Both the position numbers and the translations under genes were made by a program. Below, in pieces: positions 1 through 12,934 of a DNA stretch of 64,000 nucleotides. Positions within the stretch are counted from its first letter, which is position 1, and every line of letters begins with the position of its first letter. The DNA is from Scatophagus argus (Eukaryota > Chordata > Actinopteri > Scatophagidae): assembly GCF_020382885.2 (NCBI RefSeq), contig NC_058504.1, positions 23,611,545-23,675,544 of the forward strand, read 5' to 3'. Below the pieces are notes generated by a model. That model ran no database searches. It saw only the letters and a list, made by a program, of their open reading frames with translations, and was not told where the DNA came from.

Positions 1-3000
1 CTCCTCTTTTTGTATTTGATTAAATTACTTTAGGAGAATATTTGCTGATGGTAAAGTTTCTGTTTGTTTTCACCAACTGCAACAAAGGAAGAATGAATCA
101 AATTATAGCCTCCCTGACCAATCATAACCCACCTTTGTTTATGATCTGCGTGATGTCATCAGGTTGGCAGCGCAGTAATCCTTCCCTTTCACTTTACTTT
201 GTTGAAGAGCGCTCTGTGTTCACATTGGTGAAACTTACAAATGCATCAGGGTATTTGTCAGACTGAGATGTGGATTGTCAAATGATTCACTGCAAGAGAT
301 AAACCATTAGCTGCAGCCTAATAAATAACACTTTCGGTTAAAGGGAAAGTCCACATGCTCCTGGGTCCAACTGGCTTCAAAGATCTGCACACTTCTTCCA
401 CCACTAAATCAACAGATTTAAGAATTTCTGGTGCAACACAATGCAGAACTACAGTATACATGTACTGGAGTGTACTGGAGTACTCCTCACCTCGTATCAT
501 CAAAACAAACACACAGATCAGAGAAGGCAGACCTCAGGGATCAGAACTGACCACTCTGCTCCGCATCCCTCTTCATCTCCACTAAAGGCGGTATAATTTG
601 AGGGAAAAACATATGTACATGCATCTGCTTCCTGTGACTCTGGCAGGACCATGGCCACTCAGCGATGGCATCTCGGGCCGCCGAGGACTGATTTTAAAGC
701 GAGCAGCCATCTGTCTTCTTCTACTCTTGAGCTTTTCTTGGCACCCAAGGGTGCAGCATAGGGGGGTAGAGGAGTCGCCCTGTCCTTCACACACCGAAAC
801 AAAAGAGTCTGAAGAGAGGAAAACGACAACTGCTCATCCAACCAACCCCACTGAGACTGGAGAGGATCACATGATCACAGTTCTGCTCTACAGAGTTCTG
901 ACATACATGATGAAAATACAGAAAGTAAACAAGCACCTCACATTTATACTTCAGTACTTGAGTAAATATATGGTTACATTCCAACAAAGATGCTTCAGTG
1001 TCCTTGCTAACAATGTTTCAGCAGAGTTCAACAGCAGCTTGTATTTCTTCATGCTAAATTCTTTTAACTACACAAACTGCCTTGTTGTATTGGTTTACAA
1101 CAAGGCAGTTTGGGCAGTTTTGTGGAGATGCCACCACAATGAGCAGCAAAATCATCCATGTTCTGGAGACAGAAACCTGATAACTGACTGAACAGTCTTT
1201 TGAGTGAATTTCTAAGTCCAAGACCTTTTATCTGTCTGAATCAAGTGAATATATTTGATAAGGTCTAATAAAATCCAATAATATGTATCTAATAAAATGG
1301 ACAATAAAAAGCTCAGCTTTCTAATAACTGTCAGTACTCATGATATTGTTGTTTTTATTCCATTAACATTCCAATACAATATGTTCATGTGTTCGTCCCA
1401 TTCTCGTGAACACAATATTTAAAACTTTGAATTTCTCCAAATTTGGTACAAATGTCCAGGATAAAATGATGATGTGAGGAAAAGGTCAAAGGTCAGCTTC
1501 ACTGTGACATCAAGATGTTTTCTCTCCATTATTCAGCAGCAGAACTCAGGAATAGGACACATTGTGACCAGATTTCACATGTGGTCATATATTGACTTTA
1601 TATATATTGCTAATCTTTGGGTGTCCATCTTGAAACTGTGCTGATTGTAGATATTTTCTGTGCTGAAGGGAACATGTCTGTGAAGCCTCCACATTTTAGT
1701 GTCTGTACCTTTTCTGCAGCAACATCTGCATTTGAAGCTTTGTAGTCCACCATATACTGAGCTTCTGTTAAGCAAGCTCTTTGAATCCATGTGTCGTTTG
1801 CTCATTTGATATTGATATCGGAAGATGCTGCTTACCTCATCTGTCACCTTCAAAGCGATGTGTTTGTTGCCTCAAAATAAGATGAAGCTCTGGCTCCCCA
1901 TCTCTATCAACTCTAAGCATTAGTGGTCTGGTTACATTTGTCAAGATGACAATGTACAGACAAAGACTTTGGATTGGCTTCCAGGTCACACAAATCACAA
2001 AAAATGAAATATTATATTCATATTCGGCTCTTGGCCCATTTTTCAAATGTTTTATTTTTGATCTGAGAATAAAATCAAAAGTTCAAAAATTGAAGCATTA
2101 TTTGTTTTTGTTTTTTAATATCACATTCAAAAACAAAAAAATAAAAAAAAACATTTTTCCATTTTTTGGATTTTTTATCCAGAATTTTAAATTTTTTAAA
2201 AATTGGAATATCAGATGAACAAATGAATGGAATCTCTTTGTCTATCTGTTTCTCTACATATATTATTTGAGTCTGAACAGACATAGATGGAACCTGTACT
2301 ATACTGGTGCAAGGAGGAAGTGATTCTAGTTTCTGTTTGACCTTTGGACCTAAAATGACTGATTTGCCTTCTTCAAGACAAGTGAGAATGAAGGGAATTA
2401 AACTGTAAGTTGTTTGAACTGACCCTTCTTAGGTTTTTCTCATTTGTTCAGATACTTTGTCTTTATTTTATTTGTTAGGATATGTTAGGATCCACTCACT
2501 GCCCTGATCATGGTCGCCTCTCTCACCTTCCCTGCCTCCCGCCTCCTCATCCATCATCCTCTGCTCCCTGACACCACAGAGGAGGAGTGGTGTGGGGGGA
2601 GGGTTCCTGGACTGAAGGATTTGGCAGATTTTATTCTCTGAGAGTCCAGCGGAAGTGGGAGGACAGGTTGATCAAAGCCTCCCTCCCTCCTTCCCTCCCT
2701 CCGTCTCTGAACAGGATACGCCGTAATGAGGCTGAAAGAGGAGGGAGGAGCTCTGGAGGGCCAGCAAATGTCGTCCTGCTTCCCACCACCAAGAAGACGA
2801 GACATGAAACTCTTTTCTGGGCTTTCTGTGCAGGTTCAGGAGGGACGAGGTGGTGTTTGGTGGGTTTTGGGAACAACTTCATGCACAAAGATCAGCAAAG
2901 AATCTTATTTCCGCCTTGTTTTTAAAACATTCAGTTCTGAAGTGAGATGTTTCTCCTGTCGCCACTTTCAAGCACAGCTCACCATTGATAACCTCCCTAA

Positions 3001-3765
3001 TGACACTGAGGAATGTTAACTCACCTTTGCAGAGGAAGTGATCAACACAATCCTTTTGTGCTAATTGAGGAGAAAATAATACAGTGCGCACCCCCAGCTA
3101 TGGCCCAACAAATGAGAAAGGTGTTTAGAGAATAAGAGGTAGACAGGGTCCAACAGCGGGAGCCCCATTGTGTCAGTGCAACAAGAAGTGAATCAGCAAC
3201 TGGGAGGGGGGTTTTGTGAACAAATCCAAAGGGAACAAAGTGGCATTATCATGTTCCCAGCAGCATGGGGCTATTCCTCACATAACGTCATTAGACGGCA
3301 TTAAAGTGCTCTGCTTTTCTCTCCCTTCATACAAGTGAAAACCCTGCACAGTCCTGCAGGAGATTAGCCGAATAAAAGGTCTAATTGACAAACCAGGACT
3401 GCTGATTGTCAATGAAGTGATGTTATCCCCGCCGCTGCTTTGAACAGCAGAACAAGAGAGGAACAAAAGGGATTAGTAATGCTGATAGCTGCGAGTTTAA
3501 CTTCCTCTTCAGAAGTTTCTTTTACTTTGAATGAAGATATTTGAGGAATGCATCATGGCACAAACTACAGTAGTTTCTGCTCAGATGATAGTATACCTTT
3601 CATCACTCCGATGATGTTCTGGGGCCTTGGGCCAGATTTTCACTGGCAGCTATGATCCTTAAATAGCTTAATCCTTAAATAATTTCTTGATATTTTAGGT
3701 GATTCATGTGTTAACTTGGTTTAAGCTGGCAAGGATCTCAGTTAAATATTGTAAAAGTGGCTGAA
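1..3765. other. Intergenic DNA without recognisable gene
   Basis: No exon with convincing protein similarity was seen here. The longest open frame (598-1191, plus) has no recognisable domain and is probably chance. About 1430-1580 resembles a common fish dispersed repeat with AAAGGTCA-like repeats. An A/T-homopolymer-rich tract lies at 2050-2215 and a CCT-rich tract at 2682-2705. The block 3090-3470 is compositionally ordinary and free of repeats, and could be conserved regulatory DNA, but this cannot be shown from one sequence. Confidence 0.6.
1073..1112. repeat. Perfect 17-bp inverted repeat (hairpin)
   Basis: The left arm 1073-1089 (CAAACTGCCTTGTTGTA) is exactly complementary to the right arm 1096-1112, with a 6-base loop. 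It would form a stable stem in DNA or RNA. No transposon ends or target duplications were recognised around it, so its origin is unknown. Confidence 0.85.
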
Positions 3766-4103
3766 ACCATCCATTTTCTGTACCGCTGCCAGGGTCACGG
3801 GGGGTGTTGGAACCTATCTCAGCTGACTATGGGCAAGAGACGGGGTACACCCTGGACTGACTGGTTGTCAGTCTATCGCAGGGCTGACACACAGAGACAG
3901 ACAACCACACACTCACACCCAGGGGCAATGTAGAGTAGCCAATTAACCTAATATATGCATGTTTTTGGGATTGTGGAAGGAAGCTGGAGTACCCGGAGAA
4001 AACCTACGCAAGCGCAGGGAGAACATGCAAACTCCACACAGAAGGGCCCAGACCGGGATCCAAACCTAGAACCCTCTTGCTGTGAGGTGACAATGCACCA
4101 TGA
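3766..4103 (-). mobile_element. tRNA-derived SINE, family 1
   Basis: This is a minus-strand copy of the most frequent short repeat of the window. In plus-strand order it starts with the CCATTTTCT tail side, runs through a GTACCCGGAGAAAACC block, and ends in a degenerate tRNA-like head near 4080-4103. The other copies are at 21320-21648, 26749-27072, 30268-30628, 42428-42708 and 57125-57237. The head is eroded, which suggests an old copy. Confidence 0.75.
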
Positions 4104-4195
4104 AAGTTTCAACAATTTGAAAAAGATTTGAAATTGAAAGCTGAAATTTCTATTTTGGACTTTGAAAAATACAACATTGTACTCAAACCAAAAAT

Positions 4196-5660
4196 AATTC
4201 AATTCAATTCAGTTTATTTATATAACACAACACAAAGTTGGGTTGAGATGGGGGGAAAGGTGGGGGGCGTGAGAGAAGGAGCACACAAACAGAGATGCAT
4301 AGCAAAAGCAAAAATAGCAGAAATATTGGAACTAAGGATAATGATAATGATGAAGTATACAGAAGGTACTATGGTGATTATGATAACAATAGTAGTAACA
4401 ATAATAATGGTAGGAGCTGTAGTTATAGCACTAATAGAATTGAAATAAATTATGACTAGAGTAGTAATTATGAGTAGTAATCACAGTAGGTTTCAAGCAG
4501 GACCGCAGCAGGAGGTCCAACCATGATCCATGGGAACCTGTGAGATGAGAAAGCACAAGGACTCCAGGGAAGAAGATGAGTTAGTACCATGCACTAATAG
4601 GACATAAACGTGTGCAGAAGGAGAGGGAGAGGAAGAAAGAGCTCAGTGCGTCGTGGGAGATCCCCTGGCAGTCTAAGCCTATAGCAGCATAACTAAGGGC
4701 CGGCCTAGGCCTGCCCTAACTATAAGCTTTATCAAACAGGAAAGTTTTTAGTCTGCTCTTAAATGTGGAGAGGGTGTCTGTCTCCCGGATCGAAACCGGA
4801 AGATGGTTCCATAGTAGAGGAGCTTGATAACTAAAGGCGCTGGTTCCTGATCTACTTTTGAAGAGTTGCAATATTATTGGATAATTTGTTTCTCAGGTCT
4901 TTAGGGCACAGAACAATATCTTTAGTTTTGTCTGAATTTAGAAATAGAAAATTGCCATTGTAAATGGCATCCAGGCTTTTATGTCTTTGTCTTTAAGACA
5001 TGCCTGAAGTTTAGCAAGTTGATTTGTTTCATCTGGTTTCATTGACAAGTATAACTGTATGTCATCTATATGACAATGAAAATGTATGTGTTTCATGAGT
5101 GTGAATGTTTCATCATACTATAAATGATGGACGATGCATCATTAACATGAACAAATTGAGATCCATCTGATAAATAAGACTGAAACCAGCTTAATGCCAA
5201 TTAAGTGTTCCAATCTGTGTAATAAGATAGAATGGTCAGTGGTATCAAATGCAGCATTAAGGTCTAACAGTACAAGGACAGAGATAAGTCCCTCGTCTGA
5301 TGCAAGTAAAAGGTCATTTGACTTTGACTTTCTGTGCTATTATGAGCTCTAAAGTCAGATTGAAAATCCTCAAATAAACTACTGTATTTAAAAAGTCACA
5401 TAGCTGATTGGTGACTGTTCTTTCAAGGATCTTGGAGAGAAATGGAAGGTTAGATATTGGTCTATAGTTGCTTCTAACCTCTGGGTAAAGTGTGTTCCTT
5501 TTAAGGAGAGGTTTGACTACAGCTACTTTAAAGGACTGGGGTACATAGCCTGTTATCAGGGACAGATTGATCATGTCTAATAGACAGGTGAAAAAGAAGG
5601 GTAAAACTTCTTTAAGCAGCTTAGTTGGGATGGGGTCTAAGAGGCATGTTGTTGTATAGG
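4196..5660 (-). mobile_element. L2-like LINE, 3' part, degenerate
   Basis: The 3' end at 4196 carries an AATTC-rich tail, followed inward (4630-4860) by a 3' untranslated block shared with the copies at 14315 and 34811. At 5314-5574 the minus strand encodes the N-terminal side of a reverse transcriptase, with VPQSFKVAVVKPLLK and SNYRPISNLPFLSKILE, which is typical of teleost L2-clade ORF2. The catalytic part between about 4890 and 5310 is broken by stops and deletions. The copy is 5'-truncated and dead. Confidence 0.8.
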
Positions 5661-6810
5661 AAAAGGTTACTTTTCAGAGTAAATATTATTTTTATTCAGT
5701 TCTGAAATTCTTTCACATCTTTTTTAAAACTTACTTTTTCAGTTTCAGATCTGTTTTTCATCTTTCAGATGAATAAAACGACTTTCACCACTGGACATGA
5801 TTAAAATATTACTTTCACTACTATATAAGCTTCCTAGATACTCTTTGCCTCTCTGAAAGGACTCTGCCAGTGACCTATGTCTCTGTGCCTCTGGGTCTGT
5901 CTCAGGGATTTCCCTCCTCCTCACTTTGTTTCTTTTGCAGCTTGGTGTTCTCTTTTCAGTGTGTTTGCATAGATCGATGGTGTTGCCACAGTCGCAAATA
6001 GCCTTCCTACAAACACTGTAGTATGCAATGTTTTAATTTCCAGCCATATAACATCTCCTCACGACACTCCTCTGCCTCTGTCAGTGTTTGTGCACATGTT
6101 TCCTTTTTGATGAAATGCGAGCAACCTATGAACCCTTGAATATAGGGGAGTGAAGTTATTACTATCTACTACTATCTATCTACTACTATAACTACTATCA
6201 ATAGTTGGATCGATAGGCCCACCGCTAGAACCAAGTTTAGTTCACTTTCCCAACATACTGTTATGTTCCAAGACAAAATTTATATTAATCTAAACATTAC
6301 AACACCGCAGTCACAAAGGCCTGACTCCCGCTGGCGTTTGACACACAATGAGATCTGGTGTACAATCAGCCTACAGGACGCCACCTAGAGTGACCACCTG
6401 ATTCGTCCTCTCGTCTACTCATTTCAAACCTCTGCAGAGAACGCAGTCATGCCTTTAATGTCCCTTGAGCTCTTGTCTGTAATTAAAAGGCGATTAAGAG
6501 GCTGGGGCTTGATGAATGGGAGCCAAAGTAGTCTAAATACCCCTCGCTGCTCTGCTGTTGGATACAGCGTGGAGGACTTAATTGATTCGGGCTAATCAGT
6601 GGTCAGAATTAAAACAGTCACAGTTGTCCGGGAGAGCTGAGAGGGGGAGAGAGGGGAAGAAAAGTGAGAGGAAATAAGGGAGGAGGAGGAGAACAGAAGG
6701 TTGAAGTGAAAGAAAGATAAGGAGGAGGAGGAGGGAAGATGTGCCTTGTTGTAGAGGGAAGAGGCAGCTCAGCAGAAGGCGTCTTGTATTATCCTGCATA
6801 AATTAAAGAA

Positions 6811-6848
6811 ACACACACACACACGCACACACACACACACACACACAC
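6811..6848. repeat. (CA)n microsatellite
   Basis: About 19 CA units with one CG interruption are read directly from the sequence. Confidence 0.95.
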
Positions 6849-8708
6849 TTACAAACACACTGGGGGATATTAAAGGAACAGTTTGTTGGACAATTAGGTG
6901 ATATAGAGACTCATTAGTGTGGAACGTGACTGCCAGCTACACGTCTGACGTCTGACAACGTGACAACTGCAGCCTCAAACGTCCAACTGACCGTTACAAG
7001 ACCATGATGTTGTTTAAAACTGGGTCTTCAGATAACATTTTGCTCACCAAAATTCCAACAAGGTGAGGACACAAATGACCAGGTTTTGTTTCATAGTGAG
7101 GACACAAATCTGGAGATGTTACATGTAATTCTGATATTTTACTGAGTAATACCACTCTGTTAGGAGTGAAAATCCTGCATTTGTAAAGCAGAATAATTAT
7201 GACTGCATCTTAATTACAGACACATTAAGCTAGTTGATCTAGAGCTCATTGTTGTATTCACCCCACACCCTGAAATCAATCAAGTTTGAACTCAACAGAT
7301 TCTAACTTCTAACTTTTTAGAAATGTTAGAGAGCAAAAGAGACAAGTGGAGAGGAAATGAGTTTCTTTCAAAATACTGAGGGCAGGGATGAACCCTTGTT
7401 TCAATCAATTAATGTCACAATGAGGATGATTGATAAGGTGTTGTGTTTACAAGCCAGAATGTCAGTTGGGATATTTCAACTTTGTGTCCACATCATCCCT
7501 ACGCAAATCTGTGCTTACTGCTAAGACCCTCACTCAGTACAGAGACATTGACAAAAATGTTTTCATCTCTTGTTTGTTCATGCTTCAACTGTGTGTAATA
7601 CATACAACTGAATAAAAGACAAATCCTGTCAAACTAAATCAATAAAACAGCAGCATATGCTGCGCTAAACAAGAGCCATTCTGCAAATAACTTCACCAAA
7701 CAACAACGGCTCTGTGAAAACACGTTGTGCCATGGAAAACAATGGCCGCCTTGTGTGTCGCGGTGTGTTTGGCACGACTGCGCGCTAAAATATGTCACGG
7801 CAACATGTTCGGCCCTGGAGTGGAAGTGAAGGCGACGCCTCCAGTTCTCACAGCACGAGCAAAACTGCAAATGAATCACAAGTGATGCGCACATTAAAAA
7901 AACTGTCTACAACTCACAACATCTCAGAGGTAGTCGAACACACATGCTAACACACACACACATGCAGTAAATCAGACACACACACACACATGCTGTCACA
8001 CTCACACTCACTTATTTAGGCCCAGTTACAATAATCAACTTGTATTTTCTTTTCTTGTGTCTGCTGCAGCTTTCAGCGTCTCCTCAGACTGCGACAACTC
8101 CGGCATGACGACACCTTACCGCTCACTCACATCACACAACACTACATATCACACTCGACAGACGCTCACAAACACATTCAACAGTTTCTCCATCGCAGAT
8201 AAGTCTCAAAATTCTATCAGGAATTTGTGTTTGTTTGTGTTTCTGTGAAGATTTATGGGTTTCTAATAGCCTAACTGACTTTGTTGTTCAGTATGTCTGG
8301 CCTGTGAGCAGTTTAAGGCAGAACCTCTGAGATCTTACAGGTTCCTCAAGGTTCAGGTTCAGGAGCTTACAGGTTTGAACGCTTCTACTACTCTGTTAAC
8401 TCAGAGTGATTTCCACTGATTTGGGTGCTGTAACTTCAAACTCCAGTTTTATGCATAACAGTGTTCAGTGATGACTACAGTTTTTGTAGAAACGTGGCTG
8501 CTAACCTTCTGCTGAGACTCTGTGTGTGCTCATCTCTCATCTTGCTGCTGCTTCAGGAGGAAGATGAATGCTGGAGCCTTCTTCTTAGTTTAACATTTAA
8601 CTCAGACCGACCGTTTTTGTGACTGCACAAAAAAACGGCTGACAGCCGGTTGGTGCAGAGTCAAGTGTCACATGACTTAATTATTACCTGTGTGTTTTTG
8701 TTCGCATG

Positions 8709-8709
8709 C

Positions 8710-8751
<42 letters not shown>
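8709..8751. repeat. (GT)n microsatellite
   Basis: About 20 GT units are preceded by GCGTGCGT variants. A further (AC)n run lies at 8856-8878. Confidence 0.95.
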
Positions 8752-8753
<2 letters not shown>

Positions 8754-10185
8754 GTTAAAGCAGTTTGTCTGTCCCTGCTGTCATCACTGTGGTTTGGTTA
8801 ATGATGGAAGCCAAGCTGCAGGTACAGATGGCTGAGAGGAGACAGTTAACAGCAGCACACACACACACACACACACACTTGTCCCTGTAGGACTGTATTG
8901 GTATAAGATGATGGGACGTACATGTCAGCTCAGGAGAATCAACTGTGGTCATTAAAGTGTGTCTAAAGTCTTCTGATCAGACTGCAAACAAACAAATAAA
9001 CACTGTTGTAGCTGCTGACCTATAGATCAAAACCTGTTGCTGACTGGCTGAATGTTCCGTTAAATAATCTCAGTCCAAATATGTGATTTACTATAATAGA
9101 CAAAAAAATCCTACTAGTACACACACACACACACAAAAGTCAGTGCATTATATTGCGTACCTACATGCAGTATACAGCACTGACTTTTTTATATGTGCGT
9201 ATTATAACCTCTGTAAGATAATCTTCTGACTACAGCAGCTCCATTCTTCTATCCTCACTTTGCTTGTGAGTTGGACCAAATGTATAAGATTAAATAAGCA
9301 CAGACCATTGACATCCATAAAGATGACTAGTGCGTCTCCGCTTTAATGGTGCTGCTGGTTAACATTAATTAGTGCCAAAGTAGTGAGTTGTCTACAGAGA
9401 AAGTACAGTTAGTTACAAGAACAGCTAGCAGCAATGAGCTAATAGAGAGTGAATACCGGACTCATCAGGAGGACGATCATGTCTCTTTGTATCTGCTGGA
9501 TGTGGAAATAGGCAGCTATAACATGTTAATACAACTACCACATAAACTGACAGTGTCACATGCTGTGTTTACAGGTTGTTTTGCTGCCCCCATGTGGCTA
9601 AAATGTCAGTTAATTCATTGTCATTTTGGAATTTCCTGAAAACATAGATTGGTAGGAGTGAGCGCTCCTACTTTCCGAACATCTTCAGCTATTTTGTAAA
9701 CTGTTTGGTCTGCACGCATTCACACCGTATTCATACAGACAAATCAGTACACACTGTAACACACACACATGCTCTCCAGCTGAGCAGCAGGTCTGTGCCA
9801 TGCCTGTGTGTGTGTGTGTGTGTGTGAGAAGCCCTTGTGACCTGTGGGCTCTGTGTGAAGTCTTAGTATAATTATCTGTGTAATTGTCGTGTATTTTGTA
9901 AAGTGCTTGATCATTTAAGTCAGGATTAGCTCTTCTCACCTCCAATGGCCAAGGGCGATGCTCGGCCATCAGGAACAACTTCACCACCTCCACCATCTAC
10001 ACACACACACGCACACACACCTCCTGTCCGTAGCTTGTGACACCCTAAGGTAGTGCTGCTGCAATCTTCACATGGAGGTAGAGGGATTAAACCTCTGTCT
10101 TACCTGATGTCTGCTCTCTCACGTTCTCTCTCTATCTCTCGCGCACACACACACACACACACGCACACAGTCTTGTTTCCATCAC

Positions 10186-10445
10186 TTTTGGGGACATTAC
10201 ATAGACTTAGGTTAATTTCCTGGAGGCTTAACCACCACCTAGCCGTAACAATGAACATTACTTGCCTAATCCTAACTCTAACCTCAATCCAACCTTAAAG
10301 CAAGTCTTCACCCTAATATTTAATGATTTACATTGTGGGGACTTGCATTTTGTCCCCATTTTGTCCCCAGTGGAAGTAAGGCTGGTCCTCACAATGTGAT
10401 TGTGTAAGCAGATTTTTTTGTCCCCATAGCTATTGGAATACGTGT
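10186..10445. repeat. Dispersed GGGGACA/TGTCCCC repeat, MITE-like
   Basis: The block contains TTTTGGGGACATTAC, then a stretch of telomere-like CTAACCC variants, then TTGTGGGGACTTG and two TTTTGTCCCCA motifs. This arrangement is a familiar high-copy fish repeat that is often flanked, as here, by CA microsatellites. The opposing GGGGAC and GTCCCC motifs suggest a degenerate non-autonomous element with inverted ends. The class assignment is an inference. Confidence 0.55.
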
Positions 10446-10715
10446 CCATGCATACACATCCACACACACACACTTTCTCTCTTTCTCTCCTGCTCTGTCA
10501 TTCCTTTTGTTTTCTCCACAGATCTAGATACGAGCTCATTAAATATTTTCACTGTTGTTTATTTATTTATTAAATGAAGATGATCCTTGTTGATATCAGA
10601 CAATATTTTCTAGCTGGCTTCAAAACTCCGGTCTCGTCATGTTATAATCCACATACTAATACACACAGTACGCTGAGTAATGTATTCAATGTTGAAAGTA
10701 TAAATACTGAAACAG

Positions 10716-11834
10716 ACTCGAGAGCGCCTGGTTCTGTCCCACCTCAAGAACATCACAACCCCCCTCCTGGACCCCCTGCAGTTTGCCTACAGAGCCAACA
10801 GGTCTGTAGACGATGCAGTCAACCTGACACTACACTTCATCCTGCGGCATCTGGACTCCCCGGGAACCTACGTTAGGATCTTGTTTGTGGACTTCAGCTC
10901 TGCCTTCAACACGATCCGCCCAGCTCTCCTCCAGGACAAGCTGTCCCTGCTGAACGTGCCTGACCCCATCTGCCGGTGGATCACTGACTTCCTGACAGAC
11001 AGGAAACAGCATGTGAGGCTGGGGAAGAATGTCTCGGACACCCGGACCATCAGCACCGGTACCCCCCAGGGCTGTGTACTTTCCCCTTTGCTCTTCTCCA
11101 TCTACACCAACTGCTGCTCCTCCGGCCACCAGTCTGTCAAGCTGATTAAGTTTGCAGACGACACCACCCTCATCGGTCTCATCTCGGACGGGGATGAGTC
11201 CGCCTACAGGAGGGAGGTGGACCGTTTGGTGTCCTGGTGCGGTAACAACCACCTGGAGTTGAACGCCCAGAAGACGGTGGAGATGATCATTGACTTTCGG
11301 AAAGTGCCAGCTCCATCGCTCCCCCTCACCCTGACAGACACCCCCATCTCCACGGTGGACTCCTTCCGCTTCCTGGGTACCACCATCACCCGGGACCTCA
11401 AGTGGGAGCTGACCATCAGCTCCCTCATCAAAAGGGCCCAGCAGAGGATGTTCTTCCTGCGGCAACTGAGGAAACTCAAGGTGCCTGCCAAGATGATGGT
11501 TCAGTTCTACACGGCCATCATCGAGTCCATCCTCACCTCCTCCATCACCGTGTGGTATGCTGGGGCCACTGCCAGGGACAAGCACAGACTGCAGCGTGCT
11601 GTGCGCTCTGCTGAGAAGGTGATCGGCTGCAGTCTTCCATCTCTCCAAGACCTGTACACCTCCAGGACTCTGAGGCGTGCAGGTCGGATCACAGCTGACC
11701 CTTCTCACCCTGGACATGGACTCTTTGTAAAACTCCCTTCAGGCAGGAGGTTACGGTCCATTCGGACCAAAACCTCACGCCACAAGAACAGTTTCTTCCC
11801 CTGTGCTGTTAGACTGTTGAACACAACTGACTAA
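10716..11834 (+). pseudogene. LINE ORF2 fragment: reverse transcriptase fingers, palm and thumb
   Basis: The frame is open for about 372 codons without an internal stop. It starts mid-domain (LDPLQFAYRANRSVDD) and contains motif A ([11 protein letters not shown]), motif B ([15 protein letters not shown]) and the catalytic motif C FADDT near 11150. It ends with the C-terminal sequence RHKNSFFPCAVRLLNTTD. The N-terminal endonuclease and the start of the RT are missing, so no active enzyme can be made, although the retained part looks recently inserted. There is no initiating ATG. The GC content is higher than in the surrounding DNA, as expected for a young LINE coding region. Confidence 0.9.
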
Positions 11835-12167
11835 CATGCTGCCCTGCACCTTAGCATTTGATTTTGCTCTTTCACGGTTCACCTGCTGTTCATTTGCACT
11901 GTCTACCTCACCCACTTGCACTATACTCCACCCTGCACCTTACTTTTGAACTACCTCCAGAAAAATATTTATTTCACTTATTTTATTTTGTGTTGCCTTA
12001 CTCTATTTTATTTTTATCTTTATTTTTTATTTTTATTCTTCAATTATATGTTACTGTTATGTTCTATGTATGCACCAATCACCAAGACAAATTCCTAGTA
12101 ATGTGAAACCTCTTCACTTACATGGCAATAAAGTCTTTTCTGATTCTGATTCTGATTCTGATTCTGA
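10716..12167 (+). mobile_element. Rex1/CR1-like LINE, 5'-truncated 3' half
   Basis: The element begins inside the reverse transcriptase coding region at about 10716. It runs through an open frame to a stop at 11834, then a pyrimidine-rich untranslated tail, a CAATAAAG motif at about 12126, and a terminal (GATTCT)n tract at 12136-12166. A short A+T-poor coding part and a GATTCT tail are typical of Rex1/CR1-type non-LTR elements in teleosts. Truncation at the 5' end is the usual result of target-primed reverse transcription. Confidence 0.9.
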
Positions 12168-12881
12168 GATGATCAAATATAATACATTCAGTTCATGTTA
12201 CTTTACAAACTGTTTCTGAGGGCAGCACAGAGATTCAAAACTGTTATGAAGTGGGAAATCTCATGGTGACAGGGTTAGGACTTATTTTGAAGGACACATG
12301 TTGAGGCTTCTCATTATGCCAGTTCTTCATCAAATGCAGTGGTGATTCGACATGTAATGTAATTGGTTCTATTTGTCATCTTTAAATAGTAGTTCTATCA
12401 ACTTCCTGCCTCTTTAACCTGTTGGTGCTGTTGTGACATGTTGGTTGAAGTCTCATCTGTCTGATATGATGATCTGTTTTCTAATCCATTGACCAACCAG
12501 CAGTCAGACCTTCCACATCTTTATTTATTTCTAACCATCCATGCAAACAGTCATTTTGTGCTTTATAGCTGTTTTAATCCAAATCAATTTGACATAAAAG
12601 AGCCTTCTGTAAACACACCGTGCCCCAGCTTTCCCAAAGAACAACAACAATTTACAGATGAAATGGTGCAAATGGTGGTTAGCTTAGCATTCAGTTAAAA
12701 TTCTTCAGCATATTGATGGACAGGCCTAGAAAGAGAAGTCACACCCTGGTTTATTGTGATCCAGTTTCACACATAGACTGCTGGGTCGAGTCCAGAACAA
12801 ACGAGGTGTGTGCTGTCAGTGTTTACATACCACACACATACATGATTGGCATTTGGCATACAGCTCTCTCGACTAACAGCA

Positions 12882-12934
<53 letters not shown>

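Larger units (their letters stand above)
5661..10185. other. Gene-free region with microsatellites
   Basis: No coding exon is recognised. CA/GT microsatellites stand at 6811-6848, 8709-8751, 8856-8878, about 9805-9826 and 10142-10163. The blocks 6440-6620 and 7690-7900 lack repeats and homopolymers and are candidates for conserved non-coding elements. A strong acceptor-like pyrimidine tract ends at about 8069, but no matching downstream donor or known protein follows. Confidence 0.55.

Noticed and set aside
598-1191. 197-codon plus-strand open frame with a hydrophobic stretch
   Set aside because: No recognisable domain, no splice or promoter context, spans a hairpin and changes composition half way. 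Chance is most likely.
8057-8248. Terminal exon after a strong pyrimidine tract and CTGCAG
   Set aside because: The 63-codon frame has no known similarity, and no upstream exon or poly(A) signal in sense supports it.
10830-11717. 295-codon open frame on the minus strand
   Set aside because: It is the antisense shadow of the LINE reverse transcriptase at 10716-11834, which has the catalytic motifs.
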